Of a stretch of 64,000 nucleotides of DNA, positions 27,723-36,378 are shown one piece after another. The first letter of the stretch is position 1. Each line of letters begins with the position of its first letter. A program made the translations under genes and the position numbers. Location: the NCBI RefSeq assembly GCF_900167915.1, contig NZ_FUYM01000002.1:558001-622000 (forward strand), in the 5' to 3' direction. The notes beneath the pieces were generated by a model that worked only from the letters and a program-made list of their open reading frames with translations, ran no database searches and was not told the origin of the DNA. Source of the DNA: Rhizorhabdus histidinilytica. GTDB taxonomy: Bacteria; Pseudomonadota; Alphaproteobacteria; Sphingomonadales; Sphingomonadaceae.

Positions 27723-28295
27723 ATGAGCGGATTGACCGGTCTCGACATCATCGTGCTGCTGGCGATCTTCGGCGGCGCGATCTTCGGCGTGATGCGCGGC
27801 TTCGTGACCGAGGTGATCTCGCTGTTCGCCTGGGTCGCGGCGATCGTCGCGCTCAAGCTGTTCCACGGCGTCGCGACCAAGCTGCTGATCCATGTCGTCG
27901 GCAATCCGAGCGGGGCGAGCGTGCTCGCCTTCGCGCTGGTCTTCCTGATCGTCTATGCCGGGGGCAAGCTGATCGCCGGGACGCTGGGCCAGCGGATGCG
28001 GAGCTCGGTGCTGGGGCCGCTCGACCGGGTGCTGGGCTTCGGCTTCGGCGCGCTCAAGGGGCTGATCATCGTCACCCTCGGCTATCTGCTGATCAACCTC
28101 GGCTACGACACGCTCTATGGCGCGGCGGCCGAGCGGCCCGGCTGGATGCGCACATCGCGGACCCATCCGCTGCTCAACGCCACCGGCCGCGCGATCGTCG
28201 ACTGGGTCGGCAACCGCCGCAAGGCGGGCGGGCTGATCGGCGATGGGAATGAAGCGGCGAAGCCGGCGGAGCAGGCCAAGCCGGCCGGGGAGTAG
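27723..28295 (+). CDS. cvpA: CvpA family membrane protein
   Basis: A 190-residue inner-membrane protein with four hydrophobic spans. The family blocks are FGVMRGFVTEVISLFAWV near residues 22-39 and GPLDRVLGFGFGALKGLII near 98-116. CvpA is needed for colicin V production in E. coli and affects envelope stress tolerance in other bacteria; its biochemical role is unsettled. The last 40 residues are hydrophilic (NEAAKPAEQAKPAGE). It follows radA closely, a conserved pairing in sphingomonads as far as I know. A palindromic repeat forms the convergent end with the VOC gene. Confidence 0.9.
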   Translation: MSGLTGLDIIVLLAIFGGAIFGVMRGFVTEVISLFAWVAAIVALKLFHGVATKLLIHVVGNPSGASVLAFALVFLIVYAGGKLIAGTLGQRMRSSVLGPLDRVLGFGFGALKGLIIVTLGYLLINLGYDTLYGAAAERPGWMRTSRTHPLLNATGRAIVDWVGNRRKAGGLIGDGNEAAKPAEQAKPAGE

Positions 28296-28310
28296 GCTTC
28301 AGAAGGACTC

Positions 28311-28398
28311 GTCATGCCGGCGGAGGCCGGCATCTCGGGAGAGGAGAGACGAGCGCGAGGCAGGAGCCGCCTGAGATGCCGGCCTCCGCCGGCATGAC
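28311..28398. repeat. paired GTCATGCCGG repeat between convergent genes
   Basis: GTCATGCCGGCGGAGGCCGG at the left and its inverse CCGGCCTCCGCCGGCATGAC at the right enclose a 48-base centre with GGAGAGGAGAG. The left unit repeats in the palindromes at 12444 and 30099. Being between convergent cvpA and the VOC gene, it probably ends both transcripts. Confidence 0.75.
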
Positions 28399-28414
28399 GA
28401 ACGGATGGGGCCTT

Positions 28415-28843
28415 CTAATCCCGGAAGTTGAGCTCCAGGGTCACGTCGCTGGGGTCGTTCACCAGGATCTGGCGGAGCTGGTAGGCGGGCAGGTCGAAGG
28501 TCCTGTAGGGCGCGCCGTGCGCCTCGATCCGTGCCACCATCGCGTCATAGTCGTCGCAGTGGAAGGCGATATGGTCGACCGCGCCGCCGCCCTTCATCGC
28601 GTCGGGATCGAGCGGCCCTGCCAGGTCCCCGAGCCGGTGCCGGATTTCCTTCAGCGAGGCGTCGCGATTGTCGGTGTCGAGGTCGATGACGTGGATGACC
28701 GCCACGTCGCTGTCATCGTAGAGCCAGACGCCCCGGTTCATGCCGGGCACCGGGCCCGCGCGAAGGCCGATCACCTCCTCGTAGAAGCGGATCGTCGCCG
28801 CCAGGTCGAAGCTGCGGATGTTGCAATGTTCCAGTCGGGCCAT
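28415..28843 (-). CDS. VOC-family (glyoxalase/dioxygenase fold) protein
   Basis: A 142-residue protein with two beta-alpha-beta-beta-beta units. It begins MARLEHCNIRSFDLAATIRFY and has the possible metal ligands His6, Glu in YEEVIGL, His in DHIAFHCDDYD and Glu in VTLELNF, the usual His/Glu pattern of VOC metalloenzymes. The substrate is unknown; lactoylglutathione lyase, methylmalonyl-CoA epimerase and ring-cleaving enzymes share the fold. The start is the ATG at 28843, with GAGAGGAAGAC upstream. It stands alone and converges on cvpA. Confidence 0.82.
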   Translation of the reverse strand: MARLEHCNIRSFDLAATIRFYEEVIGLRAGPVPGMNRGVWLYDDSDVAVIHVIDLDTDNRDASLKEIRHRLGDLAGPLDPDAMKGGGAVDHIAFHCDDYDAMVARIEAHGAPYRTFDLPAYQLRQILVNDPSDVTLELNFRD

Positions 28844-28970
28844 GGTCTTCCTCTCTCGGGGCGATCCTAGAGCAATCTGCGCGATTCCCATATCGTGCAG
28901 ATGGTTTTTCGCGTCTTGCGTAAGCCGATGCCTATTTCGTCGCGCGGCGCCGATGCTTGCATGGCTATTT

Positions 28971-28985
28971 GTTCATGATATGTTC
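28971..28985 (+). promoter_or_regulatory. LexA-type SOS box upstream of the PA0069-type gene
   Basis: GTTCATGATATGTTC is an exact GTTC-N7-GTTC match with an AT-rich centre. It ends five bases before the start codon at 28991. It overlaps a separate perfect inverted repeat, CATGATA/TATCATG (28974-28993), that takes in the start codon. A SOS-controlled, possibly leaderless, transcript would fit, as no ribosome binding site is visible. Confidence 0.6.
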
Positions 28986-28990
28986 TTATC

Positions 28991-30079
28991 ATGAGCGACT
29001 CGGCATCGATATTGCCGCCGGCCGTCAAGGGCCGGGGGGCGGCCAGCGCGCGGCCCAGCGCGCGCTTCGACGACCGGGGGCGCGAGGACGACGGCGACTG
29101 GTTGGACGCGAGCGCGGCGATCGACGGGGAGGGGCCGCCGCTCCGTACCGAGGTGACGATCGAGAAGCCCAAGACGATCATCACGCGCAACCGATCGCCC
29201 GACCTGCCGTTCGACCGATCGATCAATGCCTATCGCGGCTGCGAGCATGGCTGCATCTACTGCTTCGCGCGGCCGACCCACGCCTATCAGAACCTGTCGC
29301 CGGGGCTCGACTTCGAGACCAGGCTGTTCGCCAAGCCCGACGCGCCCGCGCTGCTGCGCCGCGAGCTGGCGAAGCGCGGCTATCAATGCACGCCGATGGC
29401 GATGGGGACCAACACCGATCCCTATCAGCCGATCGAGGAGCGCTACCGGATCACGCGCGCGGTGATCGAGGTGCTGGCCGAGCATGATCATCCGCTGGTG
29501 ATCACCACCAAGTCGGCGCGGATCGTCCGCGACATCGACCTGCTCGGGCCGATGGCGGCGAAGCGGCTGGCGGCGGTGATGATGTCGGTGACGACGCTCG
29601 ACCCGGTACTCGCCCGCCGGATGGAGCCGCGCGCCTCGGCCCCGCGCCAGCGGGTCGCGGCGATCGCCGCGCTGGTCCGGGCGGGGGTGCCGACCTCGAT
29701 CAGCGTCTCGCCGATCGTCCCCGCGATCAACGACCATGAGATCGAGGCGATCGTCGCCGCCGGCGCGGAAGCGGGCGCGCGCGCCGCCTTCTCGATCGTC
29801 GTGCGGCTGCCGCACGAGGTGGCGCCGCTGTTCCGCGAATGGCTGGAGATCCACTATCCCGACCGCGCCGCCAAGGTGATGGCGATGATCGCGGCGATGC
29901 GCGGCGGCCGCGACAACGAACCCAATTTCTTCGACCGTTTCCGCCCGCAGGGCGCCTATGCGGCGGCGCTGCGGGCGCGCTTCAAGCTCGCCTGCCGCCG
30001 GCATGGGATGAATGCCGAGCGGTTCGAGCTGCGCACCGACCTGTTCCGGGTGCCGACCGATCAGTTCAGCTTGTTCTAG
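28991..30079 (+). CDS. PA0069-family radical SAM protein
   Basis: A 362-residue radical SAM enzyme. The [4Fe-4S]/SAM motif is CEHGCIYC (Cys84, Cys88, Cys91), preceded by the family signature AYRGCEHGC and followed by FARPTHAY. Other blocks are AMGTNTDPYQPIE and SISVSPIVPAIND. The family (also Rv2578c in mycobacteria) is related to spore photoproduct lyase and is thought to act in DNA repair, but its reaction is not known. The N-terminus AVKGRGAASARPSARFD fits the family, so the ATG at 28991 is right although no ribosome binding site precedes it. A LexA-type box lies directly upstream, which supports a DNA-damage role. Confidence 0.9.
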   Translation: MSDSASILPPAVKGRGAASARPSARFDDRGREDDGDWLDASAAIDGEGPPLRTEVTIEKPKTIITRNRSPDLPFDRSINAYRGCEHGCIYCFARPTHAYQNLSPGLDFETRLFAKPDAPALLRRELAKRGYQCTPMAMGTNTDPYQPIEERYRITRAVIEVLAEHDHPLVITTKSARIVRDIDLLGPMAAKRLAAVMMSVTTLDPVLARRMEPRASAPRQRVAAIAALVRAGVPTSISVSPIVPAINDHEIEAIVAAGAEAGARAAFSIVVRLPHEVAPLFREWLEIHYPDRAAKVMAMIAAMRGGRDNEPNFFDRFRPQGAYAAALRARFKLACRRHGMNAERFELRTDLFRVPTDQFSLF

Positions 30080-30098
30080 GGGCGGCCGACCCGCCCGC

Positions 30099-30122
30099 CA
30101 TGCCGGCGGAGACCGGCATGAC
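30099..30122. repeat. single REP-like palindrome
   Basis: CATGCCGG and CCGGCATG pair around CGGAGA. It is one unit of the type paired at 28311-28398 and lies just after the PA0069-type gene, where it may end its transcript. Confidence 0.65.
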
Positions 30123-30225
30123 GCGATAGGGCGGGCGCCAACCGCTTGTTTCGCCTGCGTTTCCGCAACCCTGTAGCGGCTGGATCGTTCTGACCGGCGA
30201 TTCCCGGAAAAGCAGGAGAGATGCC

Positions 30226-30777
30226 ATGTTGGAGGAAAAGACCACCCGCAGCTTCGCGATCGGCGCCGCCGCCGGCCTGACCGCAGGGCTTGCCGCGAAT
30301 GCGGTGCGCAAGATCTTCGTCCAGGCGCCGACGATGATGGCCGGCGAGTGGGACGATGCGCTGGCGGCCGAGCATCGCGCCGTGCTCAAGCTGTTCGACG
30401 AGATACAGGCGACGGAGGAAGGCCATGGCACGCGCCGCTCCCTGCTCCTCACCCAGATCGCCCATGCGCTCGCCAAGCATGCGCTAGAAGAAGAGAATGC
30501 GGTCTACACGACGCTGCGCGTCCACGGGCAGGTGGCGGACGCCGACCGGCTCAACGGCGATCATGGCTATGTGAAGCAATATCTGTTCGAGCTGGGGCAG
30601 ATGGCGCCCGAGCACCCGCTGTTCCTCTCCAAGATCGGCGATTTCCGGTCGATGCTCGAGGAGCATATGCGCAACGAGGAGGAGACGGTCTTCCCCAAAT
30701 TGCGCGGCGTGCTGACCGAGGAGGAGAATGGCCGGCTGACAAAGGCCATGAACATGGAAGGGCTGAAGATAGCGTAG
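30226..30777 (+). CDS. hemerythrin HHE domain protein
   Basis: A 183-residue four-helix protein with the non-haem di-iron ligands of the hemerythrin family: His in LAAEHRAVLKLFDE, His and Glu in HALEEENAVY, His in LNGDHGYVKQYL, and His/Glu in MLEEHMRNEEETVFP. A weakly hydrophobic start (SFAIGAAAGLTAGLAANAV) precedes the domain and may be a membrane anchor. Such proteins bind oxygen, nitric oxide or iron, or sense redox state. It has its own upstream region with AGCAGGAGAG as ribosome binding site. No partner gene is adjacent; the following 120 bases hold no gene that I can see. Confidence 0.87.
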   Translation: MLEEKTTRSFAIGAAAGLTAGLAANAVRKIFVQAPTMMAGEWDDALAAEHRAVLKLFDEIQATEEGHGTRRSLLLTQIAHALAKHALEEENAVYTTLRVHGQVADADRLNGDHGYVKQYLFELGQMAPEHPLFLSKIGDFRSMLEEHMRNEEETVFPKLRGVLTEEENGRLTKAMNMEGLKIA

Positions 30778-30901
30778 TTTGTTTGGCCCCCAGGCGCCGG
30801 GCGGCCCGTCCGCGGGCCTTGGCTTTCGCGAGGATACCGCGGCGCGCGTTCGCGCTTGCAGAGGCCGCTGACGTGGCCTGGTCGCTCATCCTGGCTGCCC
30901 G

Positions 30902-31429
30902 TTACCGTTCGGTCAGGCGGGGCATCAGCTCGACGAAGTTGCAGGGCATGTGGCGGCTGTCGAGCTGGGTGACGAGGATGTCGTCCCAGCCGTCCTTCAC
31001 CGCCCCGGTCGATCCGGGCAGCGCGAAGATATAGGTGCCGCGCGCGACGCCGGCGGTGGCGCGCGACTGGATCGTCGAGGTGCCGATCTTGGCGTAGCTC
31101 AGCCAGCGGAACAGTTCGCCGAAACCGGGAATCTCCTTGTCCCAGACGCGGGCCAGCGCCTCTGGCGTGACGTCGCGGCCGGTGACGCCGGTGCCGCCGG
31201 TGGTGATCACGCAATCGACCTGCGGGTCGTCGATCCAGCCGTGCAGCCGCGCGACGATCCGGTCGACATCGTCGGTGACGATCGCGCGGTCGGCGAGGAT
31301 GTGCCCGGCGCCCTCGATCCGCGCGACGAGCGTGTCGCCCGACTTGTCGGTGGAGAGGTCACGGCTGTCCGACACGGTCAGCACCGCGATGCGAACGGGG
31401 TGAAAGGGGAGGTCTTCCTTGATCGGCAT
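30902..31429 (-). CDS. moaB: molybdenum cofactor biosynthesis protein B
   Basis: A 175-residue MoaB/MogA-type protein acting in molybdopterin maturation (adenylylation or a related step). Signature blocks are [38 protein letters not shown] and [14 protein letters not shown], covering the MPT-binding site. Length and ending match MoaB rather than the larger MoeA. It is a single gene flanked by the hemerythrin gene (convergent) and a repeat block. No other Mo-cofactor genes are in the window. Confidence 0.94.
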   Translation of the reverse strand: MPIKEDLPFHPVRIAVLTVSDSRDLSTDKSGDTLVARIEGAGHILADRAIVTDDVDRIVARLHGWIDDPQVDCVITTGGTGVTGRDVTPEALARVWDKEIPGFGELFRWLSYAKIGTSTIQSRATAGVARGTYIFALPGSTGAVKDGWDDILVTQLDSRHMPCNFVELMPRLTER

Positions 31430-31443
31430 GCTCGGTCTCTCTC

Positions 31444-31590
31444 GTCACCCCAGCGAAGGCCGGGGTCCATGTCTCTATCCGCGAACGAAGATCATCGTGT
31501 GGGAAAACAGACATAGATGCCAGCCTTCAGCCTTTGGCTGAAGTTCATCCCGAGCGCCTGCCTTGCAGGCTGTCGAGGAGCTGGCATGAC
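31444..31590. repeat. interspersed palindromic repeat, copy 2 (partner at 3166-3309)
   Basis: This is the reverse-oriented partner of the block at 3166. It starts GTCACCCCAGCGAAGGCCGG and ends CTGTCGAGGAGCTGGCATGA; the TTCAGCCTTTGGCTGAA and GCCTGCCTTGCAGGC hairpins are shared. It sits between moaB and slt, both on the minus strand. Confidence 0.75.
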
Positions 31591-31602
31591 GGGGAGGGGA
31601 GG

Positions 31603-33378
31603 TCAGTCGGCCGCCGCCGTCGCGCCCAGCGCCGTCAGGCGGACGGCGGCCCGGCCCGGCATGCCGGGGAAGCGCGGCCACAGGCCCTGCGAGATCGCCG
31701 TCAGGCTGGCGGCCTTGGCGCCGCTGTGGCGCTGATACATCCAGTAGTTGCGCAGCACGACCGCGACATAGGCGCGGGTCTCGGCGAAGGGGATCGATTC
31801 GATGAACAGCAGCGGATCGTCGAGGCTGCGGCCGCGCGCGTTCCAGTTGGCGACCGAACCGGGCCCGGCGTTGTAGGCGGCGATCACCTTGGGCAGCAGC
31901 CCGCCGGTGCCGCTGTTGTCGGCCAGCTCGCGCAGATAGGCCTGGCCCAGGTCGATGCTGGTCGCGGGCTGGAACAGCGAGGCCGGATCGACGGTGCGGC
32001 CGAGGTGGCGCGCGACCATCTGCGCGGTGGCGGGCATGAGCTGCATCACCCCGCGCGCGCCGGCCGAGCTGATCGCGTCGGTCTTGAAGCGCGATTCCTG
32101 GAGCGCGTGGGCGAACACCAGCGCCTTGTCGACCTGCCAGCCCGAGGCCGGGGTCCAGGCGGGCATCGGGTAGCGCGCCGCCGCCGAGAGCTGCGCGCCC
32201 GACGGGCCGTTCTGCGCCAGCCAGATCTGCGCGGCGGGAAGATCGAGCCGGGCGGCGAGGTGGATGAGCGATTCATGGTCGCGGCTGAGGCCGATCTTCG
32301 CCTGGTGGCGGAGCATGTCCTCGGCGAGGCCGGTCTCGCCGATCTCGGCGAGCGCGGTCGCGCGGCGGACATTGGCGATCGCGCCGATCGACGCCCAGTC
32401 GTTGGCGGTGAGCTTCATGCTCGCGCCGCCTTCGTCGGCAAGGCCGAGCGCGGCCTGGGCGATCAGGCCGTAGAAGCTCTCCTTCATCCGCGCGGCCGAG
32501 CGCAGGCGCGGCTCGATCCGCTCGGGATGGCCACAGGCCATGTCGGCGCGGCTCGCCCAATAGAGGCCGGCGGCCGTCATCTCCGGATCGCGGGCGCGGC
32601 CGGCGACCTCCTCGAAGGCGGCTCCGGCGGACTGGCAGTCGTGCTGCCGCCAGGCGGCGAGGCCCGAGACCCAGCTCGCCTGCACCGCCCAGTCGCCGGC
32701 GCCGGGCCGCGCCTGATCGGCGAGGCGGCGCGCGGAGGCGTCGTCGCCCGACAGATAATAGGCCCAGGAGACGCGCTGCAGCCATTCGGCCTGCGCCTCG
32801 GGCGAGAGCTGGCCGAGGCGGTCGTTGACCAGCGCCTCGGCCTCGCTCGGCCGGTCGTCGCGCAGCAGCGGCGTCGCGACCTGCGCCAGCGCGGCGGCGG
32901 CCCGGTCACTGCGCAGCGAGCGTGCCGACTGGCGCTTGGAGGGGCCGGCATAGCGGACCAGATCGCGGGTGACCGGCAGCGCCGCCGTGGCGAGGCCGCG
33001 GCGGGAGGCAAGGGCGGCGAGCTGGGCGGCCTGCGGCAGATCGGGCGCGGTGGCGACGAGCTGGACGAGCTGGTCGTCCGAGACGCGCGGCGATCCCTTG
33101 GCGAGGATCAGCTCGGCCTGGGCGACGTTGCTGAGTGGTCCGGTCGGGATCGCGTCGATGCCGGCCTGGGCGGCGCTCCAGTCACCGGCGCGGATCGCGG
33201 CGAAGATCGTGCGATAGGCGGTGCGCTGATCGGCGGTGAGGCCCGACACGATCGGCAGCGGCTGGGCGGCGGCGGCGAGGCCGACCGCGGCGGCGGGCAC
33301 GGCCACCGCGTTCTGGGCGGCGGCGGCGGTGAAGGGGGCGAGGGCGATCGCGCCGGCAAGCAGATATCTACGCATCAT
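31603..33378 (-). CDS. slt: soluble lytic murein transglycosylase
   Basis: A 591-residue periplasmic enzyme that cleaves peptidoglycan between MurNAc and GlcNAc with formation of anhydro ends. It has a signal peptide (MMRRYLLAGAIALAPFTAAAA), a long alpha-helical superhelix up to about residue 400, and the SLT domain with the catalytic Glu in FAHALQESRFKTDAIS (near 427), then GARGVMQLMPATAQMVA and GPGSVANWN. It ends with a short Ala-rich tail. It overlaps the UDG-family gene upstream by 4 bases, so the two are in one operon. Length is usual for Slt70-like proteins. Confidence 0.93.
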   Translation of the reverse strand: MMRRYLLAGAIALAPFTAAAAQNAVAVPAAAVGLAAAAQPLPIVSGLTADQRTAYRTIFAAIRAGDWSAAQAGIDAIPTGPLSNVAQAELILAKGSPRVSDDQLVQLVATAPDLPQAAQLAALASRRGLATAALPVTRDLVRYAGPSKRQSARSLRSDRAAAALAQVATPLLRDDRPSEAEALVNDRLGQLSPEAQAEWLQRVSWAYYLSGDDASARRLADQARPGAGDWAVQASWVSGLAAWRQHDCQSAGAAFEEVAGRARDPEMTAAGLYWASRADMACGHPERIEPRLRSAARMKESFYGLIAQAALGLADEGGASMKLTANDWASIGAIANVRRATALAEIGETGLAEDMLRHQAKIGLSRDHESLIHLAARLDLPAAQIWLAQNGPSGAQLSAAARYPMPAWTPASGWQVDKALVFAHALQESRFKTDAISSAGARGVMQLMPATAQMVARHLGRTVDPASLFQPATSIDLGQAYLRELADNSGTGGLLPKVIAAYNAGPGSVANWNARGRSLDDPLLFIESIPFAETRAYVAVVLRNYWMYQRHSGAKAASLTAISQGLWPRFPGMPGRAAVRLTALGATAAAD

Positions 33379-34169
33379 CCGAGGAGCTTCATCAGGAGTT
33401 GCAGGTCTTCCCAGGCGCGGCGCTTCTGCTGGGGGTGCTGGAGGAGGGTGCGGGGGTGGAAGGTCGCGACGGCGCTGACCGCTCCCCCCTGGAGCTGGAC
33501 CTCATGGACCCGGCCGCGCGCCTCGACGAAGCCGAGGTCGAGGAAGGTGCGCGAGGGCTGCTCGCCCATCAGCAGCAGCGCGCGCGGCTTGGCGAGGAGG
33601 ACGTGGTGGCGGGCGAGCCGGCCGAACAGCGCGCCCTGGCTGCGGTCGACGAAGCCGCCCGACGGCCGGCCGGGCGCCATGGCGGAAAGATAGAGCGACT
33701 GGCGGTCGCGCCCCATCGCGCCCAGCATCTTGTCGAACAGCTCGCCGGCCGGGCCCGAGAGCAGCCGGCCGTTCGCCGGGTCCTCGGCCTCGGGAAGGTC
33801 GACGAGCACCATCAGCCCGGTCGCCGGATCGCCGGAGGCCGCGACCCGCGCAGACATCGGCATCATGATCTCGTCGCTGGTGGCGAGCCACGACTGGAAG
33901 CCGGCGAGCGTATCGGGGAAGGCCGGTGCGGCGGCGCGGGCGGGGGCATCGGCCCGGATCGGCGCGGCGGCGGGCGGCGGCGCGGCGGCCGCCTGCGCTG
34001 GCGCCGCCGCTGCCGGAGCGGGCCGCGCGGCGGGCGGAACGACGCGCGCGAGCCAGTCGCGCGGCGCCTCGTCCACCAGCACGTCTAGCCCTGCATCCTC
34101 CCACCAACCCATTAGGCTCGTGATTTCTGCGGCCGAACCGAGATTTGCCCCCAAATCCATATGGGACAT
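33375..34169 (-). CDS. uracil-DNA glycosylase superfamily protein
   Basis: A 264-residue protein with a long Ala/Pro-rich linker (about residues 45-95) between an N-terminal helix region (MGWWEDAGLDVLVDEAPRDWL) and a UDG-fold domain. Blocks are GLMVLVDLPEAEDPANG, SLYLSAMAPGRP, LLLMGEQPSRTF and ATFHPRTLLQHPQQKRRAWE, the last being the His-containing motif of family 4-like enzymes. The iron-sulfur cysteines of true family 4 UDG are not evident, and the water-activating motif is changed, so activity on uracil is unproven. It overlaps slt by 4 bases and diverges from etfD. Confidence 0.8.
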   Translation of the reverse strand: MSHMDLGANLGSAAEITSLMGWWEDAGLDVLVDEAPRDWLARVVPPAARPAPAAAAPAQAAAAPPPAAAPIRADAPARAAAPAFPDTLAGFQSWLATSDEIMMPMSARVAASGDPATGLMVLVDLPEAEDPANGRLLSGPAGELFDKMLGAMGRDRQSLYLSAMAPGRPSGGFVDRSQGALFGRLARHHVLLAKPRALLLMGEQPSRTFLDLGFVEARGRVHEVQLQGGAVSAVATFHPRTLLQHPQQKRRAWEDLQLLMKLLG

Positions 34170-34271
34170 CTAAAGGAATGGGTTGACGAAGGCGTCAATC
34201 TGCGGGCAGCGGCTTTGGGGCATGACGTTTGAATGATGCGATGACCGGATAGCAGGACAAGGACGAGGAAA

Positions 34272-35921
34272 ATGTCGACGCGCGAATCGATGGCTTATGA
34301 CGTCGTCATCGTGGGCGCCGGGCCCGCGGGACTGGCGGCTGCGATCCGACTCAAGCAACTCGCCGCCGAGGCAGGACGCGAGATCGGGGTCTGCGTCCTG
34401 GAAAAGGGATCGGAGGTCGGAGCCCACATCCTGTCGGGGGCGGTGGTCGATCCGATCGCACTCGACGAGCTGCTGCCCGACTGGCGGGAGCTCGACAGCC
34501 CGCTGACCGTGCCGGTGACCGAGAACCACCACTGGATACTGACCGCGAAGCGCCAGTTCTCCATGCCGCACATCGCGATGCCGGGCTTCATGCACAACAA
34601 GGGCACCTACACGCTGTCGCTCGGCAATCTGTGCCGCTGGCTGGCGGGGCAGGCCGAGAATCTGGGGGTCGAGATCTTCCCCGGCTTCGCTGCCGCCGAG
34701 ATCCTCTACAATGAGGACGGCTCGGTGAAGGGCGTCGCCACCGGCGACATGGGCATCAGCCGGGAAGGCGAGCACAAGCCCGACTACCAGCCGGGCATGG
34801 AGCTGCACGCGCGCTACACCTTCTTCGCCGAGGGCGTGCGCGGCCATCTGTCGAAGATGCTCAAGGCACATTTCGATCTGGAGGCCGACTGCCAGCCGCA
34901 GACCTATGCGATCGGCATCAAGGAGCTGTGGGACATCGACCCCGACAAGCATGTGCCGGGCCGCGTCATCCACACCCAGGGCTGGCCGCTCACCGACGAG
35001 GTCGGCGGCGGCTTCCTCTACCACCAGGCGAACAACCAGGTCGCGCTCGGCTTCGTGGTCGGCCTCGGCTACAAGAATCCGCACCTCTATCCGTTCGAGG
35101 AATTCCAGCGCTGGAAGCAGCATCCGAAGATCCGCGAGATCCTCGAGGGCGGCCGCCGCGTCTCCTATGGCGCGCGCGCGATCAACGAGGGCGGCTGGCA
35201 GGCGGTGCCGAAGCTGGTCTTCCCCGGCGGCGCGCTGATCGGCTGCTCGGCCGGCTTCGTCAACGTGCCGCGCATCAAGGGCAGCCACACCGCGATGAAA
35301 TCGGGCATGCTCGCGGCCGAGGCGGCGTTCGACGCGATCGTCGCCGACCGGACCGGCGACGAACTGGCCGCCTATCCGGACGCGCTGGAGAACAGCTGGA
35401 TCGCCAAGGAGCTGAAGATCGTCCGCAACGCCGAGCCGTTCATCGCGAAGCTCGGCCCGGTCGCGGGGACGCTGCTCGCCGGCATCGACATGTGGATGCG
35501 CAACCTGGGTATCGGTCTGCCCTTCACCCTCAAGCATCACAAGGACAATGAGGGGATGTGGCGCCAGGACGTCGCGCCGAAGATCGACTACCCCAAGCCC
35601 GACGGGGTGATCAGCTTCGACCGGCTGTCGTCGGTGTTCCTGTCGAACACCAACCATGAGGAGGACCAGCCGGTCCACCTCCAGCTCAAGGACCCGAGCG
35701 TTCCGATCGACATCAACCTGCCCTGGTACGATGCGCCCGAGCAGCGCTATTGCCCGGCCGGGGTCTACGAGATCGTCGGCCGCGACGAAGGCGAGCCGCG
35801 CCTGCAGATCAACGCGCAGAACTGCGTCCACTGCAAGACCTGCGACATCAAGGACCCGACCCAGAATATCAACTGGGTGACGCCGGAAGGCGGCGGCGGG
35901 CCGAACTATCCCAACATGTGA
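34272..35921 (+). CDS. etfD: electron-transfer flavoprotein:ubiquinone oxidoreductase
   Basis: A 549-residue membrane-associated flavoprotein that passes electrons from ETF (reduced by acyl-CoA and other dehydrogenases) to ubiquinone. The FAD-binding loop is VVIVGAGPAGLAAAI at residues 11-25, ubiquinone-region blocks follow (GKGCMTHGW is replaced by the family form GAHILSGAVVDP), and the C-terminal [4Fe-4S] site is CPAGVYEI near 493 plus CVHCKTCDIKDP from about 517. The start has GACGAGGAAA upstream. It is a single gene ending in a strong hairpin. Sequence and length match the family closely. Confidence 0.96.
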   Translation: MSTRESMAYDVVIVGAGPAGLAAAIRLKQLAAEAGREIGVCVLEKGSEVGAHILSGAVVDPIALDELLPDWRELDSPLTVPVTENHHWILTAKRQFSMPHIAMPGFMHNKGTYTLSLGNLCRWLAGQAENLGVEIFPGFAAAEILYNEDGSVKGVATGDMGISREGEHKPDYQPGMELHARYTFFAEGVRGHLSKMLKAHFDLEADCQPQTYAIGIKELWDIDPDKHVPGRVIHTQGWPLTDEVGGGFLYHQANNQVALGFVVGLGYKNPHLYPFEEFQRWKQHPKIREILEGGRRVSYGARAINEGGWQAVPKLVFPGGALIGCSAGFVNVPRIKGSHTAMKSGMLAAEAAFDAIVADRTGDELAAYPDALENSWIAKELKIVRNAEPFIAKLGPVAGTLLAGIDMWMRNLGIGLPFTLKHHKDNEGMWRQDVAPKIDYPKPDGVISFDRLSSVFLSNTNHEEDQPVHLQLKDPSVPIDINLPWYDAPEQRYCPAGVYEIVGRDEGEPRLQINAQNCVHCKTCDIKDPTQNINWVTPEGGGGPNYPNM

Positions 35922-35929
35922 GGTGACGG

Positions 35930-35953
35930 CGGGCCGGGGGAAACTCCGGCCCG
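35930..35953 (+). terminator. hairpin after etfD
   Basis: CGGGCCGG and CCGGCCCG pair around GGGAAACT, starting 9 bases after the etfD stop. There is no clear U-run, so it may be a Rho-independent end of weak type or only an RNA-stabilising stem. Confidence 0.5.
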
Positions 35954-35999
35954 TCCTCGCTCGGCCCGGCATGACGGACGGGGCGGAGCAGGCGCGGCG

Positions 36000-36290
36000 T
36001 CAATAGGGCGCGCAGGCGTCATATTCGCCCGCGCGGCAAGCCGCGACGCGCCGGCGCCATTCGGCGCGTTCGCGCTCATAGCGTTCCTGCGCGCGCCGGT
36101 TGGCCGCGCGGACGTCGGCATTGGAGCGGTCGCGGCGGTCGACCACCGACTGGGCGCGGCGATTGAGTTCGATCGTGCGGAGCCGGTCGGCGCGATGCTC
36201 GGCATCCTCGGGCTGGGCATGGGCCGCGCCTGCGATCGCGGCCGCGAGGAAGGCGAGGGGCAGCGACAGGGCGAGCAGCGGGCGGGTCAT
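36000..36290 (-). CDS. small exported protein, 96 residues
   Basis: It has a clear signal peptide (MTRPLLALSLPLAFLAAAIA, cleavage probably after AHA at about residue 25), then a highly charged helical segment rich in Arg and Glu (RRAQERYERERAEWRRRV), and ends in a pair of cysteines (ACRAGEYDACAPY). This pattern of short exported Arg/Glu-rich proteins ending in a C-x7-C pair is common in sphingomonads, with no known function. The start is the ATG at 36290; a longer frame to 36539 overlaps the opposite-strand gene and has no merit. It diverges from the WYL-like gene. Confidence 0.7.
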   Translation of the reverse strand: MTRPLLALSLPLAFLAAAIAGAAHAQPEDAEHRADRLRTIELNRRAQSVVDRRDRSNADVRAANRRAQERYERERAEWRRRVAACRAGEYDACAPY

Positions 36291-36378
36291 GCGCGAACGC
36301 TTGCCGCAGGCCGGCTTGCGCCAGGCTGAACCGCGCCGCGCTTGCGTTGTCGGCCGCGCCTCGATATGCGCGCCTGCG

